DNA of 5,765 nt, from contig DXWV01000074.1 of the NCBI GenBank assembly GCA_019416685.1, forward strand, positions 1 to 5,765, in the 5' to 3' direction. Positions 5,701-5,765 of this stretch are shown piece after piece. How positions within the stretch are numbered: position 1 is the first letter of the stretch; each line of letters starts with the position of its first letter. The translations under genes and the position numbers were made by a program. The notes beneath the pieces were generated by a model. That model saw nothing but the letters and a program-made list of their open reading frames with translations, made no database searches and was not told the origin of the DNA. The stretch comes from Bacteroides sp. (lineage in GTDB: Bacteria > Bacteroidota > Bacteroidia > Bacteroidales > Bacteroidaceae).

Positions 5701-5765
5701 AATTCAAGATTGACTATGCCTGTATTCACTTTACACATTTTGGTTAATATCTACTGTTTTCCTTC

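Larger units (their letters stand above)
5317..5765. other. Intergenic region without a convincing gene
   Basis: These 449 bases upstream of the hydrolase operon have stops in all frames and no recognisable protein. From left to right they hold the -33 box and the AT-rich 14-bp dyad. A plain stretch (about 5380-5600) follows, containing only a 24-codon ATG frame (5435-5509) with no recognisable product and a possible decayed repeat copy near 5497-5515. Then comes the 23-bp repeat array and palindrome (5609-5700). The tail (5701-5765) may belong to the upstream region of a gene beyond the right edge; TTTG at 5739-5742 could be a -33 box, but its partner would fall outside the window. Confidence 0.7.

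Overview
The window looks like a Bacteroides chromosome (human-gut Bacteroidales). It is AT-rich, its exported proteins carry typical Bacteroides signal peptides ending in A|Q, and two promoters match the Bacteroides -7 consensus TAnnTTTG. The largest protein closely resembles, but is not identical to, the B. thetaiotaomicron O-GlcNAcase BtGH84 (BT_4395) as I recall it. That suggests a close relative of B. thetaiotaomicron rather than that species itself. Comparisons are from memory; no search was run.

Layout from left to right. An intrinsic terminator (20-44) closes a rightward gene that lies off the left edge. A rightward gene (156-773) encodes a secreted YhcH/YjgK/YiaL-family cupin. A strong 15-bp bidirectional terminator (854-895) separates it from the convergent leftward gene for a secreted GH84 beta-N-acetylglucosaminidase (935-3154). 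A 280-bp AT-rich intergenic stretch follows. Next is a tight leftward three-gene operon, transcribed from about 5293 down to 3435: secreted alpha/beta hydrolase (4303-5265), then a DUF2089 zinc-ribbon/HTH protein (4019-4300), then a Yip1-like five-helix membrane protein (3435-4022). Spacing is 2 bp between the first two genes, and the last two overlap by 4 bp (ATGA). The operon has a textbook Bacteroides promoter (5300-5330), with a perfect 14-bp inverted repeat just upstream of it. The last 449 bases hold no convincing gene but contain a 72-bp near-perfect palindrome built from 23-bp repeats.

How the genes may work together. The GH84 enzyme and the cupin are plausibly both periplasmic and carbohydrate-related: one cleaves beta-GlcNAc, and the other belongs to a family that includes a sialic acid anomerase. 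They are convergent and separately transcribed, so any link is only suggestive. The hydrolase, DUF2089 and Yip1 genes are clearly co-expressed. A small DNA-binding-type protein translationally coupled to an integral membrane protein looks like a compact regulator plus membrane partner, but no function for this pair is established here.

The least explained parts of the window are the 23-bp repeat palindrome, the operator-like dyad and the DUF2089-Yip1 pair. I see no mobile element, CRISPR array, tRNA or rRNA.
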